Assembly (NCBI GenBank): GCA_021786815.1 | Contig: JAJYMR010000372.1 | Coordinates: 1-12,588, forward strand | From: Deltaproteobacteria bacterium | GTDB taxonomy: Bacteria > Desulfobacterota > Binatia > Binatales > Binataceae | Reading direction: 5' to 3' | Length of the DNA stretch: 12,588 nucleotides | Shown here: positions 1 through 7,020 of the stretch, piece by piece | How the letters are laid out: each line of letters opens with the position of its first letter | Position numbering within the stretch: position 1 is the first letter of the stretch | Notes under the pieces: generated by a model | What the model saw: the letters and a program-made list of their open reading frames with translations, nothing else | Database searches by the model: none | Told to the model about the DNA's origin: nothing | Program-made: the position numbers and the translations under genes

Positions 1-878
1 AACTCGGAGCGGAGCGAATCGCCGCACGACTGCCGTTCGTGCTCGGCCACGAGCCCGCCGGCGAGGTGGTCGAAACCGGCCCGGGCGTGAGCGGTTTTCG
101 ACGCGGTGACCGCGTCGCGCTCGATCCGTTCGGCCATTGCGGGCGATGCGGTCCGTGCCTGGCCGGCCGATTCCATCTTTGCGCCGCGCCGACGACGCTC
201 TCCGGCGCGTTCGCCGAGTTCACCGTCGCGCCCGTCGCCAACGCGCATCCGGTGCCGCCGATGATGGACTTCGAGCAGGCCGCGATGCTCGAACCGTTTG
301 GCACCGGGCTTCACGCGGTCGAGCAATCATGCCTTCGCGCGGGCGACAGCGCGGTTGTCGAGGGACCCGGGCCCATCGGACTCAGTATCGCGCTCGCGGC
401 GCGCGCGCTCGGCGTCACTTCGATCGTCGTGACCGGACTTGAGGTTGACACGGAGCGGCTGGCGCTCGCGCGCCGCGCCGGTTTCCGAACCGTGGTCGCG
501 GATCGCCCCGGATGGCTCGAAGAGGCGCGCGCGATGCTGCCCGCTGACGGCGCCGACGTGGTATTCGACGCGTGCGGGATGCTCGATTCGCCGCGCGAGC
601 TGCTTCGCCGCGGCGGCGAGCTGGTCGAGGTCGGATGGCCCGCGCGCGACGTCTCCGCCGCTGAGCTCCGTGCGCTCTTCTTCCACGGCGTGACGATTAT
701 CAACTCGCGCATCCGCACTCCCGAGACGTGGCGAAGGGCGATCGCGATGGTCGCGTCGGGCGCCGTGGACCTGCGCCCGATGATAACGCATCGGTACGAT
801 ATCGCGCGCGGGCTGGAGGCCTTCGAGTTGTTGCGCAAAAGAGCCGGAGTGAAAGCGATTGTGATTCCCAGCACGTGA
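1..878 (+). CDS. Zinc-dependent medium-chain alcohol dehydrogenase, 5'-truncated by window edge
   Basis: This is the C-terminal part, about 291 residues, of an MDR-superfamily zinc dehydrogenase of the sorbitol/threonine dehydrogenase type. Such enzymes oxidise an alcohol with NAD(P)+ in the cytoplasm. The frame is open to the left edge; a GTG at 39 encodes the Val of the family motif V-L-G-H-E, so it is internal and not a start. Family length is about 340 residues, so roughly 50 are missing. The sequence shows the catalytic-zinc GHE motif, then four cysteines spaced C-x2-C-x2-C-x7-C (codons at 138, 147, 156 and 180), the structural-zinc lobe. It also shows EPFGTGLHA near 291 and the Rossmann glycine motif GPGPIG near 363-380. 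Both zinc sites appear intact. Substrate cannot be read from sequence. The next gene starts 58 bp downstream on the same strand, so co-transcription is plausible. Confidence 0.93.
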   Translation, partial: LGAERIAARLPFVLGHEPAGEVVETGPGVSGFRRGDRVALDPFGHCGRCGPCLAGRFHLCAAPTTLSGAFAEFTVAPVANAHPVPPMMDFEQAAMLEPFGTGLHAVEQSCLRAGDSAVVEGPGPIGLSIALAARALGVTSIVVTGLEVDTERLALARRAGFRTVVADRPGWLEEARAMLPADGADVVFDACGMLDSPRELLRRGGELVEVGWPARDVSAAELRALFFHGVTIINSRIRTPETWRRAIAMVASGAVDLRPMITHRYDIARGLEAFELLRKRAGVKAIVIPST

Positions 879-936
879 CCGCGCGAAGGCGCCACCGGCC
901 TGCCGGGAACAACTTTCGACGCGGAGGTAAACGGAG

Positions 937-2055
937 ATGAGAGACGGCTTCAAAATCGTCGATGTCGATACCCACCTGATGGAGCCGCAGTACGTCTTCG
1001 AACGATACATCGACAGCCGCTACAAAGCCGCCGCGCCGCGTATGGGCGTCGCTTCCGAATCGGGCCGGCGCACCTTCATGGTCGAGGGCGAGCCGTTCAC
1101 GCGCGAGACGGGCAAGTACCCGATGGCCGCGCCGGGCTTTCTTGAAGCCGTGCGCAAGGCGGGAAGGCGCTTCGAGCGCGCGGCGAAGATGGGATTCAGC
1201 GCCGAAAGCCGCCTGCAGGACATGGAGGAGCAGGGCGTGGACGTTCAGATCGTCTATCCCACGGCGGCGGGCCAGATGCTCGGGCGCGAGTTCAGGGACA
1301 CGAAACTGCTCGCCGCGTGCTGCCGCGCCTACAACGACTGGAGCGCGGACTTCTGCTCGAACGCGCCGGAGCGTCTCAAATGGGCGGCGATTCTGCCGAT
1401 GCAGGACGTCGATGAATCGCTCAAGGAGGCGCGTCGCGCGGCCGCAAACGGCGCGATCAGTTTCTACGTCCGTCCCAATCCGGTCCGCGGCCGCACGCTC
1501 TTTCACGACGACTACCTCCCGCTATGGGCCGAAGTGGAAAAGCTCGGCCTTCCGATTTCGACCCACGATTCCGGCTCCGCCTCGGTGCCCTCGTTCGGCG
1601 ACCGGATGGATACTCACGTCACCGGCCATATCCTGTCGCATCCGTTCGAGGCGATGGCCGCGATGGCGGGCCTTATCTGGTACGGAGTTATCGAAAGGTT
1701 CCCGCGGCTCAGGGTCGTGCAGGTCGAGGCGGACGCTGGATGGGTCCCGTACTGGCTGCAGCGCATGGAGCAGCACTGGGACTTCAGCGGCAACGCCGAG
1801 CACGAGTACCTGAAGCGCCGCCCGACGAATTATTTCAAGTCGAATTTCTTCGTTGCGTTTCGTGGCGACGAGCCGACGATGAAAGCCGCGGTAGAACTCG
1901 TCGGCGACCGCAACTTCCTCTGGGACACCGACTATCCGCATCCCGACGGCACCTTCCCGTGGGGAATCGGCGCGATGCTGGAGCAGCCGCTCGCGGACGA
2001 GAGCAAGCGCCGCATCCTGTGGGACAATGCCGTCGCCGCCTTCAACCTCGCATGA
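937..2055 (+). CDS. Amidohydrolase-2 family TIM-barrel metal-dependent hydrolase (COG2159)
   Basis: The 372-residue product is a predicted cytoplasmic metal-dependent hydrolase or decarboxylase of the amidohydrolase 2 family, related to ACMSD and other aromatic-acid decarboxylases. The N-terminus carries the D-x-H metal motif (D11, H13, within VDVDTHLMEP). STHDSG holds H210, GHILSHPFEAM holds H231 and H235, and WDTDYPHPDG near the end holds D330/D332, the usual late catalytic aspartate position. Length fits the family and no signal peptide is seen. The ATG at 937 is supported by a GGAGG Shine-Dalgarno at 923-927 with 9 bases of spacing. Family members act on ring-cleavage or aromatic intermediates, but the substrate cannot be assigned. 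It sits 58 bp after a zinc dehydrogenase and 105 bp before a DUF3237 gene, which suggests a small catabolic cluster (inference). Confidence 0.93.
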   Translation: MRDGFKIVDVDTHLMEPQYVFERYIDSRYKAAAPRMGVASESGRRTFMVEGEPFTRETGKYPMAAPGFLEAVRKAGRRFERAAKMGFSAESRLQDMEEQGVDVQIVYPTAAGQMLGREFRDTKLLAACCRAYNDWSADFCSNAPERLKWAAILPMQDVDESLKEARRAAANGAISFYVRPNPVRGRTLFHDDYLPLWAEVEKLGLPISTHDSGSASVPSFGDRMDTHVTGHILSHPFEAMAAMAGLIWYGVIERFPRLRVVQVEADAGWVPYWLQRMEQHWDFSGNAEHEYLKRRPTNYFKSNFFVAFRGDEPTMKAAVELVGDRNFLWDTDYPHPDGTFPWGIGAMLEQPLADESKRRILWDNAVAAFNLA

Positions 2056-2104
2056 GCGAAGCGCTCGCCGCTTGCGCGTGGCGGCGTCGCGGCGCATCTT
2101 TGCG

Positions 2105-2119
2105 AGGTTGCCGCAACCT
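2105..2119. repeat. Small inverted repeat between amidohydrolase and DUF3237 genes
   Basis: AGGTTG and CAACCT form a perfect 6-bp inverted repeat around a 3-base CCG loop. It lies in the 105-bp gap between the amidohydrolase stop and the DUF3237 start. No T-run follows, so it is not a clear intrinsic terminator. It may be a weak mRNA hairpin or chance. Confidence 0.3.
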
Positions 2120-2160
2120 GGTTGGATAGTAAACCGCGCATGCGGCGACGGAGGTCCTTG

Positions 2161-2607
2161 ATGGAAACCCAGCTTCTGTTCGAAATCTCGGCGCAACTTG
2201 CCGAGCCGATCGCGATCGCCGGCACGCCCGAGGGCGACCGGATCATCTTTTACGTAAGCGGCGGCAAATTCGAGGGCCCGCGCCTTCGCGGCGAGGTGCT
2301 TCCCGGCGGCGGAGACTGGTTCCTGGTGCGTCCCGACAACGTCGGCGTGCTCGACGTGAGAATCGTCCTCAAGACCGACGACGGCGAGCCGATTTACATG
2401 ATCTATCGCGGTATCGCGAAACTTCCGCCCGGGGGACTCGGCAACCCCGGCCCGATGCCGATTCGGACGGCGCCGACTTTCGCGGTTTCATCCAAAGGCA
2501 AATACGCGTGGCTCAACTCGATTCAGGCAATCGCCGAGGGCGAGCCGATGACCGGGCCCGACGGCCAACCCGCTGGCGTGCGCTACCGCGTATACGAAGC
2601 GCGCTGA
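2161..2607 (+). CDS. DUF3237 (UPF0311) family protein
   Basis: The 148-residue protein matches the DUF3237/UPF0311 pattern: an N-terminal LLFEISAQL strand, a central segment rich in G and P (GGKFEGPRLRGEVLPGGGDW), a DDGEPIYMIYRG strand, and a C-terminal KYAWLNSIQAIAEG segment. These are small beta-barrel-like cytoplasmic proteins of unknown function, often found beside catabolic genes. The ATG at 2161 is preferred because GGAGG lies at 2150-2154 with 6 bases of spacing. A TTG at 2122 in the same frame would add 13 residues including an Arg run and has no good ribosome site. The gene converges with the DUF2182 gene, leaving only a 29-bp gap. It follows the amidohydrolase on the same strand, so a shared catabolic role is possible but unproven. 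Confidence 0.87.
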   Translation: METQLLFEISAQLAEPIAIAGTPEGDRIIFYVSGGKFEGPRLRGEVLPGGGDWFLVRPDNVGVLDVRIVLKTDDGEPIYMIYRGIAKLPPGGLGNPGPMPIRTAPTFAVSSKGKYAWLNSIQAIAEGEPMTGPDGQPAGVRYRVYEAR

Positions 2608-2636
2608 GATTGCGAAGGCGCGTCAGGTGCGGCTGT

Positions 2637-3437
2637 TCATCCGGAGACGGCGACGGCGAGGCCCGAGGCAAGGAGCAGGAGTCCCGCGGCGGCCGCGATA
2701 GCGCGGCCGAACGGCGCGACCTTTTCCAGCAGGACGAAAACCGTGATCGCGGCGACCCAGACGAGATTCATTGCGCCCGCGACGAACAGCATCGCCATCA
2801 GCATCCAGCAGCATCCCACGCACGACACACCGTGCTTCAGCCCCATGCCGAGCGCGCCCGATGCGCCGTCGCGCCATTCGGTCATGAAGAAGCCGAGCGG
2901 AGAGCGGCAGTTGCGAAGGCATGCGCTCTTCAGCGGCGTGAGTTGGTAGACGCCCGCGGCGATCAGGATGATCGCGCCCGCAAGCGGCGTGGTGCGAAGT
3001 GCGTCGTCAATTATGTCGGCGCGTTGAAGTCCGTATTGCAGCGCGGTCGCGCCGACGCTGAATATCGTCCACGCGGCGAGATAGCCTGTGGCGAAGGACC
3101 ATACGCGGCGAGTGGCGGCGGCGCCCGCGTCGCGCGAGCGGGAAATCCGCGCGTACGTGAGCAGCATCGGGCTCGCTGTCGGCAGCATCATCGCCACCAT
3201 CATCACGGCCCACATCAGGAAAGTGAGCCACACGTCCGCGGCGGACCATCGATGCGCCATCGGCATGATCATGCCGCGCATCGTCATCGAGCCCGAAGCG
3301 CCGCCCGCGCCCATCGGCATCCGCGCGAGGTAGAGCCACGCGAGCGCGCTTATCGTAACGATTCCCGTCCAGATAATGGCGCGGTCGCGCATCGGGAGCG
3401 CGGACGCGGCGGCGTATTGTGTGTCAGCGGCTGTCAT
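2637..3437 (-). CDS. DUF2182 polytopic membrane protein (COG5486, predicted metal-binding)
   Basis: This 266-residue inner-membrane protein belongs to the DUF2182 family. Hydrophobic helices are visible near residues 20-38, 68-92, 113-137, 150-165, 205-225, 226-243 and 245-264. Residues 40-60 form a Met-rich loop (pattern MTMRGMIMPM) followed by HRW. The second helix contains the Met-dense MMVAMML. Two cysteine motifs, LKSACLRNC (C173, C177) and SCVGCCW (C206, C209, C210), match the family signature as I recall it. The function is unknown; the Met, His and Cys content suggests binding of a soft metal such as copper (inference). The ATG at 3437 is chosen. An in-frame TTG at 3473 would overlap the TGA of the upstream DUF1326 gene as TTGA and add 12 residues, and neither start has a strong Shine-Dalgarno. 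It is the last gene of a minus-strand run. Confidence 0.88.
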   Translation of the reverse strand: MTAADTQYAAASALPMRDRAIIWTGIVTISALAWLYLARMPMGAGGASGSMTMRGMIMPMAHRWSAADVWLTFLMWAVMMVAMMLPTASPMLLTYARISRSRDAGAAATRRVWSFATGYLAAWTIFSVGATALQYGLQRADIIDDALRTTPLAGAIILIAAGVYQLTPLKSACLRNCRSPLGFFMTEWRDGASGALGMGLKHGVSCVGCCWMLMAMLFVAGAMNLVWVAAITVFVLLEKVAPFGRAIAAAAGLLLLASGLAVAVSG

Positions 3438-3469
3438 AGACCGAAAGACAGGCCCGCGCGCCGGGCCGA

Positions 3470-4081
3470 TCAACCGTTCGACCAGCTTATCGGCGCGAAA
3501 TGTCCGTTTCGTCCCGAATTTTTGAAGGTCAGCGAATGGTCGCTGTAGTTGCTCGAGGTACCCTTCGCGGCGGCGACGCGCGAGGTGAGCGGATGAGGCG
3601 CATTGTCGATCCAGACGGTGTTGCCGCCGCTGCCCAGCACGCCTTCGACGGTTACTTCCGCGATCCCGGGCATCGAGAGCTTGCGGACGTTACCGTCGGC
3701 GCTGAAGTTCATCTCGGCGACCTTGGTCGGCAAACGCTTCGGCGCCATCAGCGAGACAAAGGCGGGCGGTCCGCCGGCGCTTCCGCCGAAGATCGCTTCG
3801 AGAGCGGAGCGCTGCTCGGCCGTGGCGCGGCTGTCGAGGTAGAGCGCGAAGGTTCCGTTGCCCTGCGCCATCGGTCCGGGCGTCATCACGGCCTGCACAG
3901 CGTTAAGCCCTGACAGATCAGTTGAGCCGTAACTTCCCTTGTCGATATGGAAGGCGAGGACGACGTCGCAATGGCCCTCGGTGGGGCGTGCCTGCGCGTG
4001 CGTCAAAAGGCACGGGCATAGGACCTCGCAGTTGCACGACTCGAAGTACTGACCTTCCACTTTCCAGCTTTGCCCGCTCAT
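3470..4081 (-). CDS. DUF1326 domain-containing protein with CNCxxxCPC motif (COG5588)
   Basis: The 203-residue protein begins with SGQSWKVEGQYFESCNC and continues EVLCPC, the hallmark of the DUF1326 family. C16, C18, C22 and C24 form a tight CxCxxxCxC cluster, with a further H37-C38 pair downstream. No signal peptide is seen, so it is probably cytoplasmic. The cluster suggests metal binding or thiol chemistry, but no reaction is established. The ATG at 4081 has a clear GGAGG Shine-Dalgarno (complement of 4090-4094) with 8 bases of spacing. The gene starts 39 bp after the second M16 gene and runs into the DUF2182 gene with a 32-bp gap or a TTGA overlap, depending on that gene's start. DUF1326 and DUF2182 genes are recurrent neighbours in other bacteria, which supports joint function. 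Confidence 0.9.
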   Translation of the reverse strand: MSGQSWKVEGQYFESCNCEVLCPCLLTHAQARPTEGHCDVVLAFHIDKGSYGSTDLSGLNAVQAVMTPGPMAQGNGTFALYLDSRATAEQRSALEAIFGGSAGGPPAFVSLMAPKRLPTKVAEMNFSADGNVRKLSMPGIAEVTVEGVLGSGGNTVWIDNAPHPLTSRVAAAKGTSSNYSDHSLTFKNSGRNGHFAPISWSNG

Positions 4082-4120
4082 ACTCGATTCCTCCGATACC
4101 CGCGCGCGGCGCGCTGTGGG

Positions 4121-5476
4121 TCACTGTTTTTCAAAGTCAGCCGGTTTTATCGCTGCTTCCCGTTGGTTCGCCACCACGACCAGAACAATCGCGTCTGGAT
4201 GCAGGTATTTCTTTGCGACCTCGAGGGTCTGCTGAGTGGTTATCGCGTCGATCAGCTTAGGATATTCATCGGCATAATTCAGGCCGAGCTTGTTGAGCTC
4301 TACCTGGAGCATGAAGCTCGCGATCGAGCTGAGCCGGTCGAATTTGAGCGGGAAGCTTCCGATGAGGAATTTCTTGGCCGCCGCAAGCTCCTTGTCGGAG
4401 ATCGGTTTCTCGCGGATTTCGCCGAGTTGCTGGAGGACCAGGTGGATTGCCTGGTTGGCGCTCTTGTTCTTGGTCTGGAGAACGACGCCGAACGGACCGG
4501 GAAATTTGCCCGCGTCGAAGCCGCTGTAAATCGAGTAGGCAAGGCCGGCCTTGGTGCGCACCGACTGCATCAGGCGCGAGGCGAATCCTCCCCCGCCGAG
4601 CACGTAGTTCATCACCTGCAGGCGGTAGAAATCGGGATTGGAGCGGGCGATTCCGCCGAAGCCCATTATGACGTTCGCCTGGGCGACGTTGCGGTTGACG
4701 AGGTTGAGATGGATTCCCGGGGCGACCTTGGGCGCCTCGGGCTCGGCCTGCGCGGGTACGGTGCCCTTGAGCGCGGCAAACGCCTTGTCGAGCTTCGCCT
4801 TTATCTCTTCGGGATTCACGTCGCCGGCGACAGCGATCACCGCGTCGCCCATTTTGTAATGCTGCTGGTAGAAGGCGCGCACGTCGGCGGGCGTGAGCTT
4901 GCCGACCGACTCGACGGTTCCGTCGATCGGATTGCCGTAGGGGCCGTCGTCGAACAGTTTCTTCGCGAAGGTCACGCTCGCGACGTAACCCGGATCTTCG
5001 AGGCTCGACTTTATTCCGGCGACCTGCTCGCCGCGTTTGCGCAGGATATCCTTGTCGGCAAGGCGCGGCTCGGTGAGAGCCTGCGCGAGCAGTTCGAGGC
5101 TCTGGTCCTCGTATTTCTTGAGCGAGGTGAAGCCTGCGACCGCGTAATCGCGTCCGGCGTCAACGGAGACCGAGCTGCCCATGAAGTCAACCTTGCGGTT
5201 GAACTCCTCGGGCGTGAGCGTCTTGGTGCCGAGCGTGAGACAGCTTGCGGTGAGCGAAGCGAGGCCCGCCTTGCCCTTGGGATCGCGCCGAGCGCCCGCG
5301 TCGAAGGCGATATCGACCGTGACCATCGGGAGCAGATGCTGCGGCGAGACGAGCAGAACGGCGCCGTTCTGAAGCGTCATCCGCTTGATCGTTAGCGCGT
5401 TTGCGCTGCCTGTGGCGAAAATCGCGAAAACGGCGGCGACGAGCGTCAATGAGAGAATTGTTGTCCGTGATTTCAT
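4121..5476 (-). CDS. M16 family peptidase-like protein lacking the HxxEH zinc motif (regulatory/alpha-type subunit)
   Basis: The 451-residue protein has an N-terminal signal peptide (hydrophobic residues about 7-22, probable cleavage after ANA at 27), so it is periplasmic or secreted. It has the two-lobe M16 fold pattern, but where active members have HxxEH it reads SLTAS (residues 74-78, after GKAGLA), so the zinc site is gone. The C-terminal lobe keeps the ASRLMQSVR...GLAYSIYS segment with R306 and Y313, the Arg/Tyr pair that in M16 heterodimers helps hold substrate. This matches the non-catalytic partner of a heterodimeric protease, as in mitochondrial processing peptidase alpha or the Sphingomonas SPH2681/SPH2682 pair. 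It starts 15 bp after the catalytic partner's stop, with GGGAG just upstream of its ATG, so the two are co-transcribed. Confidence 0.93.
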   Translation of the reverse strand: MKSRTTILSLTLVAAVFAIFATGSANALTIKRMTLQNGAVLLVSPQHLLPMVTVDIAFDAGARRDPKGKAGLASLTASCLTLGTKTLTPEEFNRKVDFMGSSVSVDAGRDYAVAGFTSLKKYEDQSLELLAQALTEPRLADKDILRKRGEQVAGIKSSLEDPGYVASVTFAKKLFDDGPYGNPIDGTVESVGKLTPADVRAFYQQHYKMGDAVIAVAGDVNPEEIKAKLDKAFAALKGTVPAQAEPEAPKVAPGIHLNLVNRNVAQANVIMGFGGIARSNPDFYRLQVMNYVLGGGGFASRLMQSVRTKAGLAYSIYSGFDAGKFPGPFGVVLQTKNKSANQAIHLVLQQLGEIREKPISDKELAAAKKFLIGSFPLKFDRLSSIASFMLQVELNKLGLNYADEYPKLIDAITTQQTLEVAKKYLHPDAIVLVVVANQREAAIKPADFEKQ

Positions 5477-5491
5477 CGCGCGCGCTCCCGT

Positions 5492-6889
5492 TTATCGGAT
5501 CATTCCCTGCTTTCCGCCGCCGGCCTCATGAGGCAGCAGGCCGGTCGGAACGAGAACGCCAACCGTTCGGTTCGACTTGATGAAGTACTTGCGCGCGACG
5601 CGCCGGACGCCGGCCGCGGTGACCTTGTCGATGCTCGGAATGTATTGGTCAAGCATGTGGTAGTCACCCAGCATCTGGTACACCCCCAGCAGCATCGCCT
5701 CCTGGAAGATCGAATCCTGGCCGAAGACGAATTCCGCCTGCTCGAGGTTTTTTGCCTTCTGCAGCTCCTCGGCGCCGACCGGCTTGTCGCGAAGCGCCGC
5801 AAGCTGTTTTTCGATCTCCGCCAGCACGTCCTTGGTCTTCACGCCCGGCCGCATCTGGGCCGAGACGGTGAACAACTGCGGGCCGAAGGAGGTCATGTCG
5901 TAGCCGACGCTGACATCGACCACCATCTGCTTGTTTACGACCAGGTCCTGGTAGAGCCGCGAGCTTTTGCCGTCGCCGAGGACTTCGCCGGCAATTTCGA
6001 TCGGATAAGCGCTCGGGCTGCGCAGGTTCGGGACGTGGTAGGCGACGATCAGCGCGGGCAGGTTCGCCGCGTGCTTGAGCGTCACACGGCGCTCGCCCTT
6101 CTGCTCCTGCTCGGTCTGCGTAAAGGGAGGAGCTTCGGGGCCGTTCTTTATCGAGCCGAACGCCTCGGCGATTTGCTTGAGCACTCTCTTGGCCTCGAAG
6201 TCGCCGACCGCGACCACGACCGCGTTGCGCGGCGAGTAGTACATCGCATGGTACGCAAGCGCGTCCTTGAGCGTGAGATGGCGGATGTCGCTCATCCATC
6301 CGATGACCGGCCAGTGGTACGGATACTCGACGTAGGCCTGCGCCTTGGTTATCTCGTAAAGCGCGTCCTCGGGGTTGTCTTCGGTGCGAAGCCGCCGCTC
6401 CTCCATCACGACCGCCTTTTCGGCGTCGAATCCCTTGGGATCGAAATTCGCCATCCGGTCGGCTTCGAGCCGGATCGGAACGTCGAGGTTGCGCGCGTTG
6501 ATTATTTCGAAGTAATCGGTGTAGTCGGCGGTCGTAAACGCGTTGTCGGTGCCACCATTCTCCTGGATTATTTTGGAAAACTGCTCGGGACCGAGCTTTT
6601 TCGTGCCGCGGAACATCAGGTGCTCGCACAGGTGCGAGATGCCGGTCTTGCCCACCTGTTCGTTGCGCGAGCCGACCTTGTAGAAAATGCTGAGCGTCGC
6701 GACCGGCGCCTTGTGGTTCTCGAGTACGAGCACCTTGAGGCCGTTGGGCAGGGTCTCGGTTTCGACGTGGTCGGTGAGCCCCGCCAGGGCCGAGGCGGCC
6801 GACGCGAACATCAGAACTACGATGACCGCTGCCGATACCGCCGGGAAGAGAAAGGGACAACGTGGGCTGGAACGCATGACTCGAACCAT
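5492..6889 (-). CDS. M16 family zinc metallopeptidase, catalytic subunit (HxxEH)
   Basis: This 465-residue secreted metallopeptidase carries HLCEH at residues 86-90, the inverted zinc motif of the insulinase/pitrilysin family, and the distal glutamates E163-E164 in KAVVMEERR. H86, H90 and the distal Glu bind zinc and E89 is the catalytic base (family knowledge). An N-terminal signal peptide is visible, with a hydrophobic stretch of about 16-30 and likely cleavage after ALA near 36. The family-typical QENGGTDNAFTTADYTDYF segment follows the active site. The C-terminal lobe (SSRLYQDLVVNKQMVVDVSV) lacks the Arg/Tyr pair found in its neighbour, so the two proteins appear complementary. Start: ATG at 6889; ATG at 6877 is an alternative that still leaves a full signal peptide. 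It is the first gene of the minus-strand run, fired from the divergent region at 6890-7020. Confidence 0.94.
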   Translation of the reverse strand: MVRVMRSSPRCPFLFPAVSAAVIVVLMFASAASALAGLTDHVETETLPNGLKVLVLENHKAPVATLSIFYKVGSRNEQVGKTGISHLCEHLMFRGTKKLGPEQFSKIIQENGGTDNAFTTADYTDYFEIINARNLDVPIRLEADRMANFDPKGFDAEKAVVMEERRLRTEDNPEDALYEITKAQAYVEYPYHWPVIGWMSDIRHLTLKDALAYHAMYYSPRNAVVVAVGDFEAKRVLKQIAEAFGSIKNGPEAPPFTQTEQEQKGERRVTLKHAANLPALIVAYHVPNLRSPSAYPIEIAGEVLGDGKSSRLYQDLVVNKQMVVDVSVGYDMTSFGPQLFTVSAQMRPGVKTKDVLAEIEKQLAALRDKPVGAEELQKAKNLEQAEFVFGQDSIFQEAMLLGVYQMLGDYHMLDQYIPSIDKVTAAGVRRVARKYFIKSNRTVGVLVPTGLLPHEAGGGKQGMIR

Positions 6890-7020
6890 CTAAGTCCGCC
6901 GATGTCGGGAAAGTCAAGGAAAGAGGGCAAAATCGCACCCCCGGCCGGCCGCTTGCGAATCGAGACGGAAAATTGCATGGATGACGCTGTCTCTGTCATG
7001 ATCGGGTACACTAGTCAGGG
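6890..7020. promoter_or_regulatory. Divergent intergenic region between M16 operon and VWA gene
   Basis: These 131 bp separate two head-to-head genes, so promoters for both must lie here or in the gene starts. For the leftward M16 gene, TTGACT (complement of 6912-6917) is a fair -35, but the -10 at the expected distance is poor (TTAGAT, overlapping the ATG at 6889). If that promoter were used, translation would have to begin at ATG 6877. For the rightward VWA gene, TACACT at 7007-7012 resembles a -10 and would place transcription start within a few bases of the ATG at 7021. There is no good Shine-Dalgarno there. Neither promoter is convincing by eye. Confidence 0.45.

Noticed and set aside
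2608..2636. Bidirectional terminator between the convergent DUF3237 and DUF2182 genes
   Set aside because: The 29-bp gap shows no clear hairpin or T-run on either strand.
2508..3548. A 346-codon plus-strand frame opposite DUF2182
   Set aside because: Its product is an Arg/His/Ala-rich string without domain features, and the opposite strand encodes a clear multi-pass membrane protein.
4070..5395. A 441-codon plus-strand open frame opposite the non-catalytic M16 gene
   Set aside because: It is antisense to a clearly recognisable M16 gene. Long open antisense frames arise from GC-biased codon use, and its product shows no known domain.
6941..6950. CCGGCCGGCC palindrome in the divergent region as an operator
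   Set aside because: A short GC-only palindrome is expected by chance in DNA of this composition, and nothing flanks it symmetrically.
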